20,791 bases of DNA from positions 1,296,060-1,316,850 of the forward strand of contig BFEA01000456.1 of the NCBI GenBank assembly GCA_003427395.1, read 5' to 3'. A program made the position numbers and the translations under genes. Source of the stretch: Chara braunii. Its lineage: Eukaryota > Streptophyta > Charophyceae > Charales > Characeae. This document shows positions 19,465-20,791 of the stretch, piece after piece; the stretch's first letter is position 1; each line of letters starts with the position of its first letter. The notes under the pieces are model-generated. The model was given only the letters and a program-made list of their open reading frames with translations. It did no database searches and was not told the origin of the DNA.

Positions 19465-19925
19465 TGGACCAAGGTGGACCCCTCAATCCCGATGAAAACA
19501 GCGGATAATTTCCCCGACACCTTCCCCCCCCCGAGCAACAGCATGGTGGACTTGCAGTGGTATGGGTGTTAAGGAAGGAAATGGGGCAAGGGGGGGATAA
19601 GGGAGCCTGGGACAGGGGGAAAGTTGACCCGGGACAAAGAAAGTGTTCTGACCAAGAGCGGGAAAGGGGGGAGCTAGTGTGCAAGAGTAAGAATCTGGCG
19701 CCTGTTTCTGGGTGAAGAGGCTCTCCCTGCGCAGTTAATCCCCTGGGGTTCCAGGGCAATCAATACTGGCAGGAGCATCATATACTCGATCTCAGTCTGT
19801 AAAAAGGGACGCTGGACCCGTTTTCCAGCAGGTGAAGCTCCCCACCAATAGATGGAGCCCCCCTCCCAGGTGCTAGTGGTGTCTGCTCTTACCAGCACCA
19901 CTAGCGCCGAGGAGGACCGGTTTTC
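19465..19925 (+). other. LINE 3' UTR
   Basis: Non-coding G/C-tract-rich sequence lies between the ORF2 stop and the A28 tail. Its last 200 bp (from GCAGTTAATCCCC at 19731) recur in copies A (433-670) and C (1479-1806), which defines the family's 3' end. Confidence 0.8.
19872..19905 (+). repeat. LINE 3'-terminal stem-loop
   Basis: GCTAGTGGTG (19872-19881) and CACCACTAGC (19896-19905) form a perfect 10-bp stem with a 14-nt loop, 20 bp before the poly(A). Copy A keeps the same stem while its loop and flanks have changed. Confidence 0.8.
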
Positions 19926-19953
19926 AAAAAAAAAAAAAAAAAAAAAAAAAAAA
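19926..19953 (+). repeat. Poly(A) tail of the LINE (A28)
   Basis: 28 uninterrupted A directly follow the 3' UTR, in plus orientation as the ORFs require. Confidence 0.9.
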
Positions 19954-20040
19954 GGAAACTGTCCGTGCAGTGATCGTGGGATCACGAGTACTGCACGGCA
20001 GGATTTAGGTCACTCAACCGCCCCACAAAATCGTTTCTAT

Positions 20041-20101
20041 CCTATCCTGTTGCTAGTGGGACCTCTCCCCTGGTGTGTGGTCCCATTAGCAGTCGGATAG
20101 G
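20041..20101. repeat. Inverted repeat with 23-bp arms
   Basis: CCTATCCTGTTGCTAGTGGGACC split over 20041-20063 pairs with GGTCCCATTAGCAGTCGGATAGG at 20079-20101 (four mismatches, 15-nt spacer). It sits at the junction of the leader and the 5' UTR-like body. The right arm alone is seen at 13272 and the left arm alone near 20670. Confidence 0.8.
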
Positions 20102-20246
20102 AGTTTGGCCGATCCAGTGTGACACGGAGTGGCAGCGGGATGACAGGTTCATTACGAATTTCTGGGGTGAGAAAACAGGAGGAAGGCGAAAAAAAAAAAA
20201 AGAAACAGAGACCTCCCACCTGAAATCACGGCAGGGTGCTTCCCAG

Positions 20247-20270
20247 CCATCAGATCATATGATCTGATGG
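20247..20270. repeat. Perfect 24-bp palindrome
   Basis: CCATCAGATCAT followed by its exact reverse complement. The homologous site in the LINE 5' UTR (13440-13465) keeps 9-bp arms with an 8-nt spacer. Confidence 0.95.
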
Positions 20271-20597
20271 TGGTGGTTGCAACAACAGTGCAGAAAGTAA
20301 CTGCCACATTTTCTGGAATAAACTCGACTTCTGTCAGCAGTGATCCTGACACCCTCCATGTACTCCATGATTGAAGGAGGGCTCCACCCAATGAGATAAT
20401 TGCACAACAGCAAGCAAAATACTGAAAATCTTCTATCCAGTGGGCCTATGGCCGACCCGTTTTTTTGGGGGGTTGGCCATGCCCCCAAGATTGAAAAGAT
20501 TTTGGCGGGAAGCTTCCTTTGCACGGGCATGCCCAGTGTTAAGGAGAGGAGGAGGGGAACCAAGATCTCCTTCCTTTTCCAGGTAATACATGTAAAA

Positions 20598-20750
20598 CAC
20601 TGACCGTGGGATCACGGCTACTGCATGGCAGGATTTGGGTCACTCAACTGCCACACAAACTCTTTTCTATCCTATCTGGTTGCTAGTGGGACCATGCCCC
20701 TGGTGGCACATCATAGAATGTATCTGGTGGTTATCGAGGTGTTTGGGAAG
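20598..20750 (+). repeat. Second, truncated leader of the 630-bp unit
   Basis: TGACCGTGGGATCACGGCTACTGCATGGCAGGATTTGGGTCACTCAA repeats 19971 onward (CGTGGG at 20605 against 19975, period 630). It continues into a spacer, CATCATAGAATGTATCTGG, also found upstream of the LINE 5' UTR (13247-13265), then diverges and ends at T-rich sequence from 20751. Confidence 0.7.
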
Positions 20751-20786
20751 TTTTTTTTTTCCTTTTTTTTTTTTTTTTTTTTTTTT
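20751..20786 (-). repeat. T10-CC-T24 tract
   Basis: An interrupted T homopolymer at the window end. It may be the poly(A) tail of a minus-strand retrocopy whose body lies outside the window. Confidence 0.8.
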
Positions 20787-20791
20787 GCCTT

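Larger units (their letters stand above)
13240..19953 (+). mobile_element. Near full-length, inactive APE-type LINE (non-LTR retrotransposon)
   Basis: Order of parts: structured 5' UTR (13240-13794), ORF1 (13795-14827), ORF2 with APE endonuclease, reverse transcriptase and CCHC finger (14866-19464), 3' UTR (19465-19925), A28 tail (19926-19953). Such elements nick target DNA with the endonuclease and prime cDNA on the nick. Two-ORF organisation, FADD in the reverse transcriptase and the C-terminal finger fit plant LINEs of the L1 group; the clade is inferred. Both ORFs are broken many times, so the copy is dead. The 5' boundary is uncertain because homology with the downstream copy (20073-20590) starts near 13247. 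No target duplication was identified with confidence. Confidence 0.85.
19957..20590 (+). mobile_element. 5' UTR-like monomer, detached copy
   Basis: 20085-20590 matches the LINE 5' UTR (13272-13797) along its whole length and stops at GGTAATACATGT. Instead of ORF1, TAA follows the ATG. A 105-bp leader (about 19968-20072) with CGTGGGATCACG precedes it. Conserved inverted repeats are a perfect 24-bp palindrome (20247-20270) and the stem 20448-20458/20470-20480. It has no coding capacity. It may be a 5' UTR promoter monomer, a remnant of a second LINE, or an independent element recruited as the LINE 5' end. Confidence 0.7.

Noticed and set aside
19968-20700. Two about 105-bp direct repeats flanking the 5' UTR-like unit as a small LTR element
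   Set aside because: No TG...CA termini, primer-binding site or polypurine tract are seen; the tandem-monomer reading also explains the shared spacer at 13247.
1-20791. CRISPR array, rRNA genes or prokaryotic operons
   Set aside because: There are no regularly spaced repeats, no rRNA-like sequence and no clustered co-directional intact genes; the content is eukaryotic repeats.

Overview
The window looks like repeat-dense nuclear DNA of a eukaryote, most likely a streptophyte (green plant lineage, possibly a charophyte alga or bryophyte). The reasons are a two-ORF APE-endonuclease LINE, a TTA-flanked PIF/Harbinger-type DNA transposon, many A/T homopolymers of 13-28 nt, and a broken ribosomal protein S11 fragment of organellar type. 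I see no complete, clearly functional host gene and no RNA gene or CRISPR array. The organism assignment is inference.

Layout. 1-1806: two remnants of the 3' end of one LINE family (433-670 and 1479-1806). The second ends in an A20 tail and is interrupted by a 111-bp near-perfect foldback. 1807-3290: unrecognised GC/AT mosaic DNA, possibly organelle-derived (weak). 3290-9100: mostly non-coding sequence without recognisable genes, holding one unassigned open frame (3408-3908), a 30-bp palindrome (6260-6289) and AT-rich 40-bp tandem repeats (8591-8670). 9108-9876: a decayed, unrecognised protein-coding segment with two frameshifts.

10623-12653: a 2031-bp DNA transposon with about 41-bp terminal inverted repeats beginning GGGCCTCGTTC, bounded on both sides by TTA. 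It shows no recognisable transposase. It carries GC-rich DNA with a minus-strand membrane-anchored ORF, and a second 395-bp inverted-repeat element (11983-12377) is nested just upstream of that ORF's start. This makes it a candidate Pack-type element. 12840-13122: AT-rich S11 (uS11) fragment, a probable organelle-to-nucleus insertion.

13240-19953: a nearly complete but dead LINE of about 6.7 kb. It has a structured 5' UTR, ORF1 (broken at a C11 run), and ORF2 with APE endonuclease, reverse transcriptase and a C-terminal CCHC zinc finger, broken by several stops, frameshifts and a 122-bp tandem duplication. It ends with a 3' UTR containing a conserved terminal stem-loop and an A28 tail. 19957-20750: a second copy of the 5' UTR-like unit, embedded in a tandem arrangement with a 630-bp period and lying directly behind the LINE tail.

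The most interesting points are the Pack-type Harbinger candidate with its nested element, the foldback inside a LINE tail, the conserved LINE 3' stem-loop, and the tandem 5' UTR monomers separated from any LINE body.
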